NCBI RefSeq assembly: GCF_020283565.1
Contig: NC_060065.1
Coordinates: 35,266,409 to 35,330,408, forward strand
DNA length: 64,000 nucleotides
Direction: 5' to 3'
From: Trifolium pratense
Taxonomy: Eukaryota; Streptophyta; Magnoliopsida; Fabales; Fabaceae
Part shown: positions 32,990 to 46,700 of the stretch, one piece after another
Position numbering within the stretch: the first letter of the stretch is position 1
Layout of the letters: every line of letters starts with the position of its first letter
Program-made: the position numbers and the translations under genes
The notes under the pieces: model-generated
What the model was told of the DNA's origin: nothing
Database searches by the model: none
What the model saw: the letters and a program-made list of their open reading frames with translations, nothing else

Positions 32990-35900
32990 TTTTATTATAT
33001 GATTTAGAACCCTAATTTTAATTGTGAAAGCTAACCCTTGTTTTTGAGGATCAACCGTGTAAACACTGTTTCGGCTATAATATTTTGAATTGTATCTTCG
33101 AGCATGGTTAGTTTTCATACTTTATTGTTGTGTTCTGCGTTAATGAGATAGTACCTATCGTATCATGTTTTTTGATGATTTCGGCTATACCATGTGATGA
33201 TATTTTATTTGATTTTTGGCTATTAGCAAGGATTTATTTATTTACTGTGCTAATGTTTTCGGCTTCTCTGCATATATGAACTAGTTTTTGGGTTCATCAT
33301 GTGATGCAATTATATGTTTTATCGATTTTGATGTATATAATTAAGTTTGATTATCATTATTCATATGGTTTAGCCTCTTATGATAAAAATACTCCCACCG
33401 AAAATCAATAATTTGTTTTGGTTACGCGAAGTTTAATATACGGTGTTAGGTATCAGTTCAATATATCATTGGAATGAATTTATTTTATTTCGATTAGCTT
33501 TTCATGATTCTCGATTTGTTTTATGTGCTATGTAAAATTCATCTTCCAGAATTGTCACTATTTGAAGTTATAAAACGAGTGTAACAAGACTAGGCACGTA
33601 ACTTGTGAATCGTGACATAAAAATGTCTTTTTCCTTGGACTGATTTTTCAATTTATTCAATTGACTTTTAGTTTTAGTTTCTTGATGGAGTATAACAAAA
33701 ATTATTTCTTAAAGGTCATTGAGGTATTGCTTTATTCACATGATACAATTTTTGTTTATAGCCTTCCGCTACATGATTCATGTTTTATTTGGATCAAGTT
33801 TTAACGGACTTGTACATTTTTTTTTTTAACTTTGTGATTCAATTGTCTTTGTATAAGTAAAAGATTGTTCATCGTGGGTCTTTCATCATAGACACTGTTT
33901 TATGTAAATTGGTACAGTATAAGACAAATTTGTGCAATCTTGCACCTTTTACGCACACACATGATTTCTCATAATTGGGAATTAAAGCTTTGTTGAAACC
34001 ATCAATTTAATTTGAGGTATTGTTAAATATCGGTGTAATGGTTGCAATTATGCCTTTTGTTCTCTTGGCATAAGTTTATGCTTGATCATCAAATTTCTTG
34101 AGTCCTAAAATAATGTGATTTTAATTATTGAATAAGACCTTGTGTGAGAAGTATTTAAAAACTAAGAATGGGGAATGCGTTGAAATATTGGGGAAATATT
34201 AAACTGAATTTGCTTTGCTAATATTTTACCTTTTTGATATGTTTGTCAGCTTATTTATTTCCTAAACATGTGGATTCAATTTGGCATGTCCAGATAATAT
34301 CGGTTAATCACTATTATAGTATTGTTTAATTTCGACACATTAGTGTTTCGGTTGTTTCCTTAATTTTGGAACCGATATAAGTTTCCTTTATAAATCAGAG
34401 AGATCCATATTTTTCTTATTTTTATATCAGTGGTTATTATTATTACTTTATTTGGAATTGGTCACTTATATTATATAAGTTCCTACTGTGGAATTAAAGT
34501 TTTACTGATAATGTGGATCGATAATTATGGTAACAAGACATGATTGTTTTTGTAAAGTGCGTAATTCTTGGGCATTATATTAATTTATAATGTTTGTAAA
34601 TTTGGTTTGCTGACAGTTTTGAAAGCAGACTAATGCTTCCATATGTGTGATAAAATAGGATAATTATTTGGATATGGATGTTTTATATCACTCTAAAATT
34701 AAATATAAACTTTTGAATTTAGTTTTGGTGATCTTATGCTTTCAAATCAATTTTTTTTTTTTGGTTGACTTATTTATAAGTGCATGTCTTGTTATTATTC
34801 GAATGTTCACTTACAAACTATTGTTGAAAGTATTCTTCTGAGCAATTATTAAAGGCAATTGAAAATTGTATTGTCCTTGCATTGATTTATTATTAGAGTA
34901 TTTTTATTACGATATAACGGTTTACTAATGATTTGTGAAATGTTTGAGATGAAACCGTAAAAGACTATACTCTCAAGTCAACAAAATTCATTGGCTCTAC
35001 TTGCAAGGATGAAAGTCACACTCTTGGAGGTTAGTGGTGCAATTACTTGTCCTCTTGTGACTGCATATATAATTGCTTATGAGGAGAAATTTGCTTCTAA
35101 ATTTGTTTTGAAACAGTAAATATGCAATTATATATGAAAGATTTGTTGTTTTTCCAGAATATTCTAAATTATAAACTCTCTATATAATCATTAATTGATT
35201 TTTTGTTATATACTCCGATTTTAAAATTTTACTCTAATGAGTGGGAGTATTTCAAGTTTAATATTTTGAGAGTTCTATTATGGAAAAATATAAATTTAGT
35301 GTGACATTGTTTGACATGTCCATTGTGTGATTGAGAAAATAGTTGAGTATTTGTTTAAATATTTTAACACTTTTGGATTGGTAATTCAACTATAATTCTC
35401 TATCAAGTGGGAGAGTTTTACATGTCAATTTTCTAAATGTTTATAGAGACTTGAATTGATGAAATATGGTCCTATGTTATTTATAAAAGTTCGGGACTAT
35501 TTGGTTTTTATCCTCATTTGATTTAAAATTGAAGTCTCTTATTTTTTCCGCTGCGTAAATTATTTATTTATTATAATGAGTTGACTGTTTCACAGTAACG
35601 ATCTCTTATCAGTTGATTGTTTCATAGTAATGATCTCTCTCCCAACTAAAGACATATAGTTATAAATGAAACTTTTAATTATTGATTCCTATGCAAGAGA
35701 TTTCATGCATTGATAGGCCGTTACCATCAAATTGGGACCGCTTATATTATTGATTTGATGAAATTTTCTTTGTAGCTTGAGGAATGTTTTTAATTGTGAC
35801 ATGTGATTTTCTGCCTAAAGGTGATGATTATATGTTATAATTAAAAAAAAATTAATTTAAGATGAAGTTATTGGAGGATGTATTGATCGGAGGAATTTGC

Positions 35901-37471
35901 CTGCCTAAAGGTGACAAATCTCAAAGTTCAATGTATACTCATTGATTAACTCATCTGAGGTTTTGACTGAGAATTTGACCTTAGTTTGTACATTCTGCCC
36001 AAAGGTGATTGTACTATTATATTGGCCTCGTTGTGATAGCTTCTTGATTTTGAGCTACATCTTGTCCTTGAGATAATTGACTCATGAGGTTTTACTGAGA
36101 TATTAATCTTAGTTTGTGCATTATGCCCAAAGGTGATTGCACTATTATATTGGCCTCTTATGATAATACTAATGCATTCTGGTTTTAATTCAAGTATGAA
36201 TTTCTCCACATATAATTGTTATGCTTCCATCAAAATTTTAAACATCATAAAATTATAAGAAATGGAAGCAATATTTGGAGAATAAGCCTATGATTAATGT
36301 GGAGAGCACACCTGAATAAATGGATTATTTGGGTAAGTGGGAGAGAATTGACTACTTGATTGTCACATTGATCTTGTTAAAAAATTTATATTAGTTGATC
36401 CCTTAATCAAGAAACTTAGGTCCGTTGTTTTCAAGAGTAACATTGCAAACACGGACATTGTGAGTTCTTTTAATATGCTTGATTAGTGGGAGTTTGAAAA
36501 GAACATTTGATTAAGTGACAGATAATTAAGATTACTTTGATATGCTTGACTAGTGGGAGTTTAAATTTTATGTTAACTCCTTTGTAATGTTAAATTATTT
36601 TTATTTGGTTTTAAGTGATTTGAGATCGACCGGGTCTTCATTCATATTGTATCAAAATTTTAATAAATAAATGAAGTTGTTCGCTGTGAATCCGTCACTG
36701 CTAGTTTGTTTTGATTGCTATCATGTAAGAGTAAAACTTGTGTATCCTTTTCTTTTACATAATTTTAATAGTCTATTGGTTATAAAATTTTCATGCTACT
36801 GGTGATGCATTACTTTTGCCTTATATATATAGTTCGATATGAATGAATTCCAGTTTTATATAATTTTTCTGAGTCTCCATTTTGGTTTAGTTTGATTTGC
36901 TAATATGTTGCAGAGATCAACAGGTTGTTGATTTAAACTAAGCTTGTGTGAGTTTGAGTGTGCCATTTTACAAAGTATGGTTGCAGATCCATTCACACGT
37001 TCTTTTACCTTTCTTCAGCTGGAAGTTTTTGGTAATTTTTATTCATTTTAAAATAACCATCTATCATGGTTTTATGGAGATATATATTCGAGGCATCGTT
37101 AAATTGAGATACATGAATCTCGTATAAACATAATTCATATATGCCATATATTTGTTTTTCTAATCAATCACGTTTATTTATCTGGTGGTATTAGAAGATT
37201 GATTTATCAATCCCATGTCCAAGCCTTAATTTTACATGAATTTATTCTCCTGATAAATTGCTTACGATATTATGGTTTTGGCTTTGGATCATATAAATTG
37301 CTTATTTTCATGATACAACAGGGACATGACTTTTTGTGTTAACTTATTTGAATATGAGCTGCAGTTTATTTGTCCATGATGATAAAACAATTGTTTATTT
37401 TCAATGATGTGCTTCTGGCATAAATTATATAAGTTGATAAGTTGATATATTATATAAGTAAATTATAGCTC

Positions 37472-37797
37472 AGTGTTGTTGGGATCACTATGCCGGTGAT
37501 CAACACTATTTTGGAGCTGAGGCATTATGTGTAAACATAAATAAATTTAAGCTCAGTGTTGTCGGGATCACTTAGCCGGTGATCAACACTATTTTGGAGC
37601 TGAGGCATTATGGTATCTTAAGGACCATGTAATTTCTCTGGCTTTGAGGCATTTGAGAGAAATTATGTCTAAAAATATTGGAGCTCGATGTTGATTAGAT
37701 CATTATACCGCGGTAGTCAACATCATTTGGGAGCTTGGACTTGTGGTATCTTATGGACCATTGAATTTCTCTGGCTTTAATGCATTTGAGAGAAATT
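37472..37797 (+). repeat. Array of five hairpins upstream of the polypurine tract
   Basis: Type 1 hairpins AGTGTTG...GGGATCAC...GTGATCAACACT lie at 37472-37507 and 37555-37590, with a diverged one (GATGTTGA...TCAACATC) at 37687-37724. Type 2 hairpins AATTTCTCT...AGAGAAATT lie at 37631-37664 and 37764-37797. Linkers GGAGCTGAGGCATTATG and GGTATCTTA repeat between them. Confidence 0.85.
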
Positions 37798-38095
37798 GAG
37801 GACTGACGAAGAAAATGATAGTATGGTTGAGATCACAAACATATCGTTTTCTCGCTACACTCTACACAGATGACTAGTCGACGGAGTTTGGTGGTATTTG
37901 TAACCATGGAAGGTGTTGTATCGATAATGATATAATTACCGCTATGATTCGATATCATTTAACTTTTGTTGGACGGAGTCTTAATTAGATGTTGCATCTT
38001 GGGATCTTTGTGGCCACGTTAAAATATGTTATCAACCCGAGAGTCGTTTTTCAAAATGTTTTATTCAAATTATTTATACACAATTGATTTTGCCC

Positions 38096-38106
38096 AAGTG
38101 GGAGAA
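38096..38106 (+). other. Polypurine tract
   Basis: AAGTGGGAGAA directly precedes the 3' LTR, as needed for plus-strand priming. Confidence 0.85.
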
Positions 38107-38553
38107 TGTTAGAGTATTTTCTAATATTATGTGAGCTGCAATCAATTGTGGGTTTTGGTTTTAATAAAAACGGGTTGATGTTGTGATCCATTTGATGATG
38201 CTTAAGCCCGATAATTGTGATCAGTAATAATGGGCTTGAACACTAATTCTGATTTGTGTAGAAACAAAGTGTAGGCCCAACTCTAGAGTCCATGATGGGT
38301 GGTACTAGGGTTGTTATCTTATAAATAGATAGGCTAGGTCCCCTTTGTCGTCACGTTGTCAATCGAACGCTCATTTGTTGTCTTCCCCATCAAAGACCTC
38401 AAAGACCGGAGCATGTGATAGGCAAAGGAAGACCTTGTCTAACATATCGGTGGTTCCGATATCTGCTATTCCGGTAAACATGATTGCTGACTATCAAGTA
38501 AGTGTGTTCTAATTTCATATAATATATTCGATCTCTAATTGTTAATTGTTACA
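38107..38553 (+). repeat. 3' LTR of the right element
   Basis: 447 bp, nearly identical to 32528-32975. Differences are CTATC/CCATC near 38387 and the last 20 bp (AATTGTTAATTGTTACA). Confidence 0.9.
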
Positions 38554-39502
38554 TAAGCCCTAGGAACAATCCTTTTCTCCAAACTCAGCATAATAATTAT
38601 CGGATATTTGGCAAGCACAGTAGACTCCCAACCAATCTCTTTCACAAAAAACTCCATCACTGCCTCAATTTTCTCCACGGATACCAACATACACCAAGGA
38701 TGTTTCAAAAATGTTGAAACAATATCTTCTTTATACCAACCCCATTTCTTATACACACCAACCTTCCTTTGTCAATCAGATGTCAAACTCTTAGCACGCA
38801 ACACGGTAATGAAAAACGTCGTTTTAGGATCGAACCCTAATAGCTTTATGTGATACCAATCTTTAAACAAAATCACAACTTTTGATTGAGGGACACCATT
38901 TTGAATCAAAAAATGAATATTCTGAGATGGGATTCAAGTATTAATCGAAGAAGGTCGTTGTCTGATAGAGGCAATGGTAGCTTGATCAGAAAGTAAGAAT
39001 GGGGGTGATGGAATTTTCCAAACTTTGATATAAAAACTTTTGGATTTTGAGAGATGATGTGAACAAGATCAGATTTTGAAGCACCCTTTGAGAGAAGGAA
39101 ATTGAATTTAGGGAGAATGGTTTTGTTGGGATCAAAAGAGAGGATAATTGGGCAGATTTTGATGATGGATGAAAATTGGGAAGTTGAAAAGCCATAGGAT
39201 TTGATTAGGTTAAGAACTAGATTGGGGTTTTGGGAATTGTTGAAATGAACTTGGGTTGAGAGTTTTGAAGCTAATTTTAGGGATAATCAAAGATCAATGA
39301 GGTAGTTGATTGTGAAAGTTAGATTTTGTGAAGATGATGATGAAGAAAAAGGTTGAAGAAAAAGAAGAAGAAGAAATGAAGGTGTTAGGTTTTGAATCTG
39401 AGATTATGACAAATCAATGCTCTGCAACAGAAATGAAACATGAATATGGGACAAGGGTTTTCGTTTTGCAGCGCTGTGTTGTGTTAATAAGAAATGAAAC
39501 AT
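38554..39502 (-). pseudogene. mTERF-family pseudogene, copy 2
   Basis: It is the same broken mTERF relic as 16051-17000. At the 3' end its reading frame is better preserved: TGG replaces the TGA of copy 1, so 38756 down to about 38560 reads YKKWGWYKEDIVSTFLKHPW, AVMEFFVKEIGWESTVLAKY and IIIMLSLEKRIVPRAY without interruption. The upstream stops and frame breaks are shared, so they predate the duplication. The retrotransposon composite adjoins its truncated 3' end. Confidence 0.8.
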
Positions 39503-40163
39503 GATTATGGGACAAGGGGACGGGGATGTATTCGACACTATAACACAGTTTAGCCTTACAAGGTTAGACATTGTTGCAATAGCTGATTTTAACTTATACC
39601 TATAAAGCAACAATGTCTAACATTGTAAGGATTGGGTGACTTGCAAAAAGTGCAAGTCGCTTTACAAGTATAAGTGATACAAACAACATGAACTTAACTA
39701 ATAATACTTGCAAAGCATTGTCAACAAAAAAAAAATATACTCGTTACATTAATAAGTGACACAAAATAACATGAACATAATGTTATTCCATTTTTTGCAA
39801 ATCTGCATAACATATACTTGGCCAAGTATAGGTTGTAAAAAACATGAACTTGACTCATTTCTCTGATGTTATCCCTTCTCTGAAGTTAAAATTGAAATAA
39901 AACTGTCAAACAAACCCAAAAAGTAATAAAACTCACAAAGAAAGTAATATTAACAAACATCAGTAAAAGCAACACAAATGTAAACAACTTAAACTATATC
40001 CAACAGCCTAAATGTAAAAACACTAAAAAGCAAAATGTAAACAACTGAGAATAGAACAATGAAAACAACTTAAACTATATCCAATAGCCTAAATGTAAAA
40101 ATACTAAAAAGCAAAATGTACAGTAACAAATTTTCCCAGATCTGAAGTCCCTAAGCCTTGAAA

Positions 40164-42535
40164 TTACTCAGGATTGTCATCCTCCACAACACTCATTACA
40201 GCAGCAAGCACATGTGGATTAAGCTCAAGCTGATTCACTCTTCTATCAGCTTCCCCATGAGCATTTACACAATCAACACCTTCATTGCAGTTGGGATGAA
40301 ACTTACATAACTCTGTTTTGTATGTAATCTACAACAAGAAAATAGATTTATTAGCATTTATCTTGACATTGAAATCCATAAAGTTAAATAAGAAAATATT
40401 GACCTTCGAATGGGCTGAGAAAGCACTATTTTGTTTCTTCACATCAATATAATCAGCATATAGGTCTTTGGACCAGTGCCCAACAGCAACTAAACACCGA
40501 ACGCAAATGTCCTCCGGCTGCACCAAATTTGCACGAAACGAAAAATGATTGTTGTTTGGCCTACAGTTAGCACAATCTTTGTACTGTTCTGGAAACAAAT
40601 CTTCGTAACGTTTTGAGAACATATGACCAGGCTTGATCACATAGTCTCTTCCTACATTATAATAAGAAAGCATTAATAGTTATGGAACCAGCATCACTAA
40701 GAAAGAAAAATAACTTAATAACTTATAATGCAGGAGAAAATCAGGACTGTTATAAAGTAGCAATGAAACTGGGTAGAATAATAAATGACGAGCTACTTGT
40801 AACTTAATAACCAAATATTGAATTAGATATCAATTATAGGCAAACAGTCATAAACATAAAAAAGAACCAGAGTGTAAAAATAAAAGAACAACAATTATCA
40901 ATGATAATCATTTTAAAGACAGTAATTTTGATGATCCATTTTCAAACCCTAATCAATGTTAATTTTGCTTAGATACCAAATTATAATAAACTGGTTAAAA
41001 TCAACAAGAACCACTGTAAACACAATTGAATCACCATAATCAATTTGAACTTAGAATAAATATCAAATTATATTAGGATAATCAAGATCTAATGTAAAAA
41101 CACATGAATCACCATAATGTTAATTTGAAAACAGTAATTCTGATGTTCCATTTTCAAACCCTAATCAATGTTAATTTTGCTTAGATACCAAATTCTAACA
41201 AACTGGTTAAAATCAACAAGAACCACCGTAAACAAAAATGAATCACCATAATCAATGTTAAATTAGAATAAATATCAAATTATATTAGGATAATCAAGAT
41301 GTAAAAACACAAGAATCACCATAATGTTAATTTGAAAAACACTAATTAGAAAAAAGTAACCATCAACATCTGAAAAGTAATTGATCACTGATAACACAGA
41401 GAAAAATCAGGACTGTTATAAAGTAGCAATGAAACTGGGTAGAATAATAAATGACGAGCTACTTGTAGATTAAATGGATTACTAAGTAGAATAAATAAAC
41501 AAACTACTAACTGTTTTCCATTTTTGGGATAATGTAGGAATGAAATTAGTAAACTATGAATAAATAAACGAACTAAATAGAACAAAATTCATACCTGCAG
41601 GTACGTGAGGTAAGCCTCTTGGCTTCTCATTTTGAGGTTGTGACGGTCCAGCTTGAGTTTGGGCATGAGAGGGTCCCGGTATGTTCTCAGATCCTAAGTA
41701 GGGTTGGGCCATAGGATTTAAATTCTGAGATTCTGCTGGAGAGGGGACAAACAAAGTTAGAATAACAGATTAAAATTATGTATATATTAAAAAAGGAAAA
41801 AAAAAAAAACAGCAATACAAACGAACCTAAAGGAATATGATATGGTTGTGGAAAGTACGGTTGGGCCATAGGATTTAAATTCTGAGATTCTGCTGGGAGA
41901 GGGAACAAACAATTAGAATAACAGATTAAAATTATACATATATTAAAAAAGGGAAAAAATAGCAATACAAACGAACCTAAAGGAATATGATATGGCTGAT
42001 AGACTATTATTGGCATCAGATTTTGGCCAATCAATGGAACAGCTGAAAAATAATACAAAATATAAAGCAACAATTAAAAATATGAATAAAACGGTACTTT
42101 AAACAAATGAATAAAACAGTGCTGTAAAAACGAACCCAAAGGAATATGATATGGCTGATAGACTATTATTGGCATCAGATTTTGGCCAATCAACGGAACA
42201 GCTGAAAAATAATACAAAATATAAAGCAACAATTAAAAATATGAATAAAACGGTACTTTAAACAAATGAATAAAACAGTTCTATAAAAACGAACCCAAAG
42301 GAATATGATATGGCTGATAGACTATTATTGGCATCAGATTTTGGCCAATCAACGGAACAGCTGAAAAATAATACAAAATATTAAAGCAACAATTAAAAAT
42401 ACGAAAAATAGACTAAAAGGACTAAGGTTTCATATATAGACCTTGATTAAAGTGAGGATTTTGGGGGAGGTATGGCTCCACTATAGGCCTAAGGTTCTGG
42501 TCTACCTGATGATGACCTACATTCTGATGATCCAT
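40164..42535 (-). CDS. Unrecognised zinc-finger-like protein, copy 2
   Basis: The same eight coding exons as copy 1: 42442-42535, 42295-42360, 42136-42201, 41977-42042, 41827-41892, 41595-41735, 40404-40651 and 40164-40328. All splice sites are kept and the 303-aa product appears unchanged. Differences from copy 1 fall in introns and the 3' UTR: a 2-bp deletion near 41911, and AATAGCC instead of AATCC near 40084. The intact frame with changes only outside exons would fit selection on the protein, though with so few differences chance is also possible. The 600-bp intron repeat is at 40807-41406 and 42614-43213. Confidence 0.75.
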
Positions 42536-43468
42536 TTTTTGAAACTGAACAAAGACAATAACTGACATTAAATTCACATTGAACTTATACAGTCATAGAA
42601 ACTGAAAATTAACATAACCAAATATTGAATTAGATATCAATTATAGGCAAACAGTCATAAACATAAAAAAGAACCAGAGTGTAAAAATAAAAGAACAACA
42701 ATTATCAATGATAATCATTTTAAAGACAGTAATTTTGATGATCCATTTTCAAACCCTAATCAATGTTAATTTTGCTTAGATACCAAATTATAATAAACTG
42801 GTTAAAATCAACAAGAACCACTGTAAACACAATTGAATCACCATAATCAATTTGAACTTAGAATAAATATCAAATTATATTAGGATAATCAAGATCTAAT
42901 GTAAAAACACATGAATCACCATAATGTTAATTTGAAAACAGTAATTCTGATGTTCCATTTTCAAACCCTAATCAATGTTAATTTTGCTTAGATACCAAAT
43001 TCTAACAAACTGGTTAAAATCAACAAGAACCACCGTAAACAAAAATGAATCACCATAATCAATGTTAAATTAGAATAAATATCAAATTATATTAGGATAA
43101 TCAAGATGTAAAAACACAAGAATCACCATAATGTTAATTTGAAAAACACTAATTAGAAAAAAGTAACCATCAACATCTGAAAAGTAATTGATCACTGATA
43201 ACACAGAGAAAAATAAACACCAACCTGTGAAAGAATTGATGTGAGTTTTCTTCTTGAAAGAGAGGATTGTGTGAATTTCTTGACACCTGAAAGTGATGAA
43301 ATAAGAAGTGAAACGTGTTTCTACTTGAAAGTGAAGAAATAAACAAAGTGGTTTTTTTTCTACCCTGAAAGAAATGAGAAGAGATTTCTATGAAAGAAAG
43401 AAAGAATTTCTTGAAACCTCAATGTGTGATTTCTAATTGAAAGCATTTAGCTCCTCCAAAAGGAACAC

Positions 43469-43494
43469 TATATATATATATATATTTTGGCGGG
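43469..43494 (-). promoter_or_regulatory. TATA box with adjacent E2F-like site, copy 2
   Basis: TATA run at 43469-43484 and TTTGGCGGG at 43486-43494, unchanged from copy 1. Confidence 0.5.
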
Positions 43495-44050
43495 AAAAAA
43501 TGGGAACCCAATTGGAGAGACTAAGTTTTATTTAAAAATTTAAAAAAAAAATGGAAGTAAAAGAAAAACTATTTGGTATCTTAAAATATTTATCCAATTA
43601 ACTTTCCTACAAACATTGGTTATATTTTTTCCATAGTGTTATAAATATATATAATCTTCAAAAGTTCAAATATCAAAGACTCTCTTTCAATGTTGCGTTT
43701 TACTTTCTTTAACATATTTATGGTATAACTTACCAAATATAGCATATTAATCTTATAATCTGTGCAGTCAAAAAATATATTTATAATATGAAAAATATTT
43801 TTAATGCAAAAGTTACTATTTTTGGTTCCTTAACTAGTAAAGGATCCGGGGCATTAATTACCATAACCATATTTTTTATATAATAAAACCATGTTCATTA
43901 CAGTGATACAGCTTATAACAAATGTTTCATACCGTACTTCTTCAGAATAAAATCAACCATTAGATGCATAATTGCATACAGATATGACAAAAAAGGAGAA
44001 AAATAAATCCATAGGATAAAAATTTCATCAACGAGAGAGAAATAACAAAC

Positions 44051-45152
44051 CTTTTCAGGATCCCATGACCACCCATCAGGTCCATTGACTTTAATTACAA
44101 AGGAACCCTGCAATGAAAGTAATTGCATTGAGAAGAACTGAATAAAAAATACACACACACACACACACACTCAGCATTTCTGATTCTTTTTCCATGCGCA
44201 AAAGCTGAATAGAATAACAATTTTTACCTTGTCATAAACCGGAATAAAATAGTATCCATTTGGAGCACATTGTGTTCTATCCTTTACCAATCCATCCACT
44301 GTTTGAAGCTCAACCTAGAATAGAAAAACAATTAAATGTTGTTCAGCACAAGTTGTGAATATAAGACTAGTCTAGACGAAGTAGTACTACGTATATCATA
44401 TCATCTATCTATCGAATAAACAAAGAGTTTAATTTTCATGCACTGTCGATGTAAAAAGTTCTATACTGTCAGCAGATCACAGCCAATCATATGTTTGACT
44501 TTAGAAGTATTTACCATAAAAGTCAACTGTTGCTAATGATCTGACGTTTATGATTGATGTCAACTGATAGTGTAAAAATTGTTTACACTGGCAGTGTATA
44601 CGAATTAAATTCCATAAACAATAGGAACAGCAGGAGACCAATAAATATCAAATAAAACACTAAGCCAGATTAGCATTATTATAGTTAATGTGCAAAATAA
44701 TTAGAGTTCAAATCCAAAATCATTTACAAATACAAAACAAATAGCAGAATTAAATTGCAGACACACTTACCGTGACATGTGAATAATCCAATTTAGCATC
44801 GGTTTGTTTTCTCGCCTTCACCAACGATGAGCTCGCCTGTTATAACAATAAAAAAAATAAAAAAATATCATCACTATCATATCAACATACTGAAATCGGT
44901 AACAATAAAAATAAATAACCGAATTCAGCTGAAAACGAGAGGAATTGTTGATTAGAGCATAAATTTCAGATCGGTGCATTTAATTTTCCAATCCGAATAC
45001 CTAATTAAAACAGTGATCTAAAAGACGAAATCGGTGTTTGGATTATTTACCTGAACAAATCCACCGCAGCCATAGATGGAATCAGCAGAAGCAAATGAAA
45101 TGGAATAAGTAACGAAGAGTAGTAAGCACAGAAAAGAATCTCCGATCGACAT
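44051..45152 (-). pseudogene. NOMO-like gene, exons 1-4 only, copy 2
   Basis: Exons at 45051-45152, 44771-44836, 44228-44314 and 44051-44107 encode the same 104 residues as copy 1 with the same splice sites and missing downstream exons. The third intron holds a CA tract (about 44150-44170) two bases longer than in copy 1. Confidence 0.8.
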
Positions 45153-46202
45153 TTTGGGATCTGAGTGAGGTTGGGCGATGAATCCAATCGCCCAGAGTAG
45201 GTACTAGTAGTGGAAAATGGAAATTAACAAACAGATCTTAGAGGGTCATGAAATATTTATTTGTTACTGTAATTCTTATTTTTAACTGATTTAGTAGAGT
45301 TACTTCACTGAGTACTCGCTACTCTAGAGAAGAGGGTTTATGGGTTTAGATTAGAACAAAAATCTAAACCAATAATGGCCCGCAGTCACAAATATTTGCG
45401 TTGTTAAAAAATTAGAACCAATAAAAAAATAGGGAAAAATAGATAGTTATTTTTGTCGTCATACTGATTACTTAAATATTGTTTGCTATCTAAGTATCAG
45501 ACGGTTTTTTTTTTCAAAATTTCTAATTTTTACATATCCGCTACTTAATGTGTAAAAATATGGCATACAAGTAATAAAATCAACCATTAGATTTTAAAAT
45601 TATAGCAATCCATCAATACAATATTATTATTCTTAAATTAAACACTCTTCTAAAACTTATGATCTATTTAAAAAACATATGTACATTGCAAGCCAACACT
45701 CCCAATAAGACGTTCACACGTTTTCCTACGTGCTATTGAACTATATTAATAGCATTATTTTATAAAATAATCACTAAACTTAACCCAAAACCCATATATC
45801 AAATCACTTCAGTGGGTTGTTTTAAAAAACTTTACTAATAAGTTAATATAAATTGCAAAATTACTACTTTTCATTTATAAAATTTTTACAATTTTAAATC
45901 ATACAGATACAATTTTGATTCTTATATAATCTAAAATATTTAACATACAACCGCCTGATCGTAGAGTTTAAATGAAAAACCCAGCTTTAATGTATACGTG
46001 TGACATTTATAAACATGTGTAAATGGTACATACCTTCAAATCACACTAAATAAACAAAGATAAACAGTAATAAAAACACAAATAGGAAAATAAAATAAAT
46101 ACTACCTTTCATGGCTTATTCATTCAGGCTATATCGTTATAAACAACAAAAATAGAAAAAATCTTAGCCAAAAGAAAAATTTCTATATATATTAAAAATA
46201 TA
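45153..46202. other. Upstream region of NOMO-like fragment, copy 2
   Basis: Duplicate of 22649-23698. No coding signal. Confidence 0.45.
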
Positions 46203-46426
46203 GGCCCCATTTGTTTGAAGAAAATCTAAAATGATTTTTTGTTTACAATCATAAAAATCTATTTTGTTAGAAAATGCTTTTTAAAAAAATGATTTTGAAG
46301 AAAAAAAATTATTTTTTTTACAAAAATGATTTTTGAAAAATCTTAATCAAACATAAGTAACATCAAAAAAATGATTTTTTTTATAAAAATAGATTTTTTG
46401 ATGAAAATTCCGAAACAAACAGGGCC
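46203..46426. mobile_element. Tourist-like MITE, copy 2
   Basis: Same 224-bp element with ATA on both sides as at 23699-23922. One substitution (CTTAATCAAAC versus CTTAAACAAAC) sets this unit apart from units 1 and 3. Confidence 0.7.
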
Positions 46427-46528
46427 ATAATCAGATCTTGGTTTAAAACTGCAAAATCGGAAAAATAAATTAACAACAGTTCTAGGTTAAAAATAAAAAG
46501 CAACAAATCCATCGATAAAAACCTTAGG

Positions 46529-46585
<57 letters not shown>

Positions 46586-46587
<2 letters not shown>

Positions 46588-46700
46588 CCCTCTAGTCCTA
46601 ATTATAAGAAAACATTCACTTATATATTCAAATTTTGATGTATCAAATCTTCAATGTATCTAAATAATGAATCTCTTCTTATAATTAGGACCGGAGGGAG
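46586..46700. mobile_element. Stowaway-like MITE, copy 2
   Basis: Same 115-bp element as 24073-24187, preceded by a longer (TAA)n tract (about 46529-46585). Confidence 0.8.

Larger units (their letters stand above)
27988..38553. mobile_element. 10.6-kb composite of two inverted related LTR retrotransposons
   Basis: Both outer ends are the 3' end of an LTR (TGTAA... on the left, ...TTACA on the right). The left half is an inverted, 5'-truncated element (27988 to about 31090); the right half is a complete 6.0-kb element (32528-38553). The flanks share TAAGCC (27979-27984 and 38554-38559), and the uninterrupted site is visible at 16051-16060. Three extra bases (TCA) lie between the left copy of TAAGCC and the LTR. 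Confidence 0.82.
32528..38553 (+). mobile_element. Complete non-autonomous LTR retrotransposon, 6.0 kb
   Basis: 5' LTR 32528-32975, PBS TGGTATCAGAGC (32978-32989), interior without any long ORF, polypurine tract AAGTGGGAGAA (38096-38106), 3' LTR 38107-38553. The LTRs differ only at a few positions, so insertion was recent. The initiator-Met PBS suits copia-type elements. With over 5 kb of non-coding interior it resembles a large non-autonomous derivative that must be mobilised in trans. The flanking 5 bp differ (TCCAT versus TAAGC), so it did not insert alone. Confidence 0.88.
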
